Assembly (NCBI GenBank): GCA_021202925.1
Contig: JAJQCD010000010.1
Coordinates: forward strand, 190,527 to 254,526
DNA: 64,000 bases
Direction: 5' to 3'
From: Clostridiales bacterium
GTDB taxonomy: Bacteria; Bacillota; Clostridia; Lachnospirales; Lachnospiraceae
In this document: one piece after another, positions 63,950-64,000 of the stretch
Numbering within the stretch: position 1 is the stretch's first letter
Layout of the letters: the number at the start of each line of letters is the position of its first letter
Program-made: the position numbers and the translations under genes
Notes under the pieces: model-generated
Databases searched by the model: none
The model's input: the letters and a program-made list of their open reading frames with translations, nothing else
Told to the model about the DNA's origin: nothing

Positions 63950-64000
63950 TTATAAATATTGTATAAATAAAATTAAAAAAATATAAGGAGGGAAGTGACG

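Overview
The window looks like a chromosomal accessory region of a low-to-mid GC Bacillota, most likely a gut Lachnospiraceae-type Clostridia. The evidence is LPXTG surface proteins with pilus sortases, strong AGGAGG ribosome sites, a PTS beta-glucoside system, Rpn-family nucleases and multi-copy AAA-ATPase/PD-(D/E)XK genes. I cannot name a species from sequence alone.

Layout. 1-3.6 kb: a partial gene, an Rpn nuclease, an orphan AbiEi-like protein, a tyrosine recombinase and a 241-bp invertible promoter element in front of a small HTH gene. 3.9-10.5 kb: a giant cell-wall adhesin (Asp/Ser repeats, beta-helix, two VWA domains, LPKTG) split by one in-frame TAG. 10.7-18.5 kb: a second Rpn nuclease, gene debris (L-fucose isomerase 3' end), an AAA-ATPase-like gene, a MATE pump, an amidohydrolase and a lipoprotein. 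18.5-36.2 kb: an A/T-richer biosynthetic operon (adaptor lipoprotein, fatty-acyl-AMP ligase with carrier, trans acyltransferase, KS-carrier-condensation, a methyltransferase-interrupted NRPS module with terminal reductase, cupin, MacB-type ABC exporter, PanE-like reductase, phosphopantetheinyl transferase). It is followed by a convergent chagasin-type protease inhibitor. 37-41.3 kb: beta-glucoside utilisation and a dicarboxylate/amino acid symporter. 41.4-52.8 kb: a second invertible promoter, a paralogous HTH gene and a pilus operon (signal peptidase, two sortases, three sortase substrates, and a membrane-anchored protein). 53-56.8 kb: a second AAA-ATPase-like gene, an FMN-binding fragment and a cell-wall-repeat protein. 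57-63.6 kb: a minus-strand operon with LuxC/LuxE homologues, carrier protein, MaoC fusion, MBL hydrolase, AMP ligase, crotonase and NifU-like domain. The right edge carries a canonical sigma-54 promoter for a gene outside the window.

The most striking system is the pair of invertible promoters at 2989-3229 and 41459-41686. Each has 24-bp inverted repeats with their own dyad symmetry and the same internal promoter hexamers (TTGCTT-17-TAGAAT). Each lies just upstream of a paralogous HTH gene with the same TTG start and heads a sortase-dependent surface operon. Only one recombinase gene is present, beside element 1, so it probably serves both. In this assembly both promoters point away from their operons (OFF). 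The second notable system is the lipid-initiated PKS/NRPS operon predicted to release a methylated-amino-acid lipo-aldehyde or its cyclised product.
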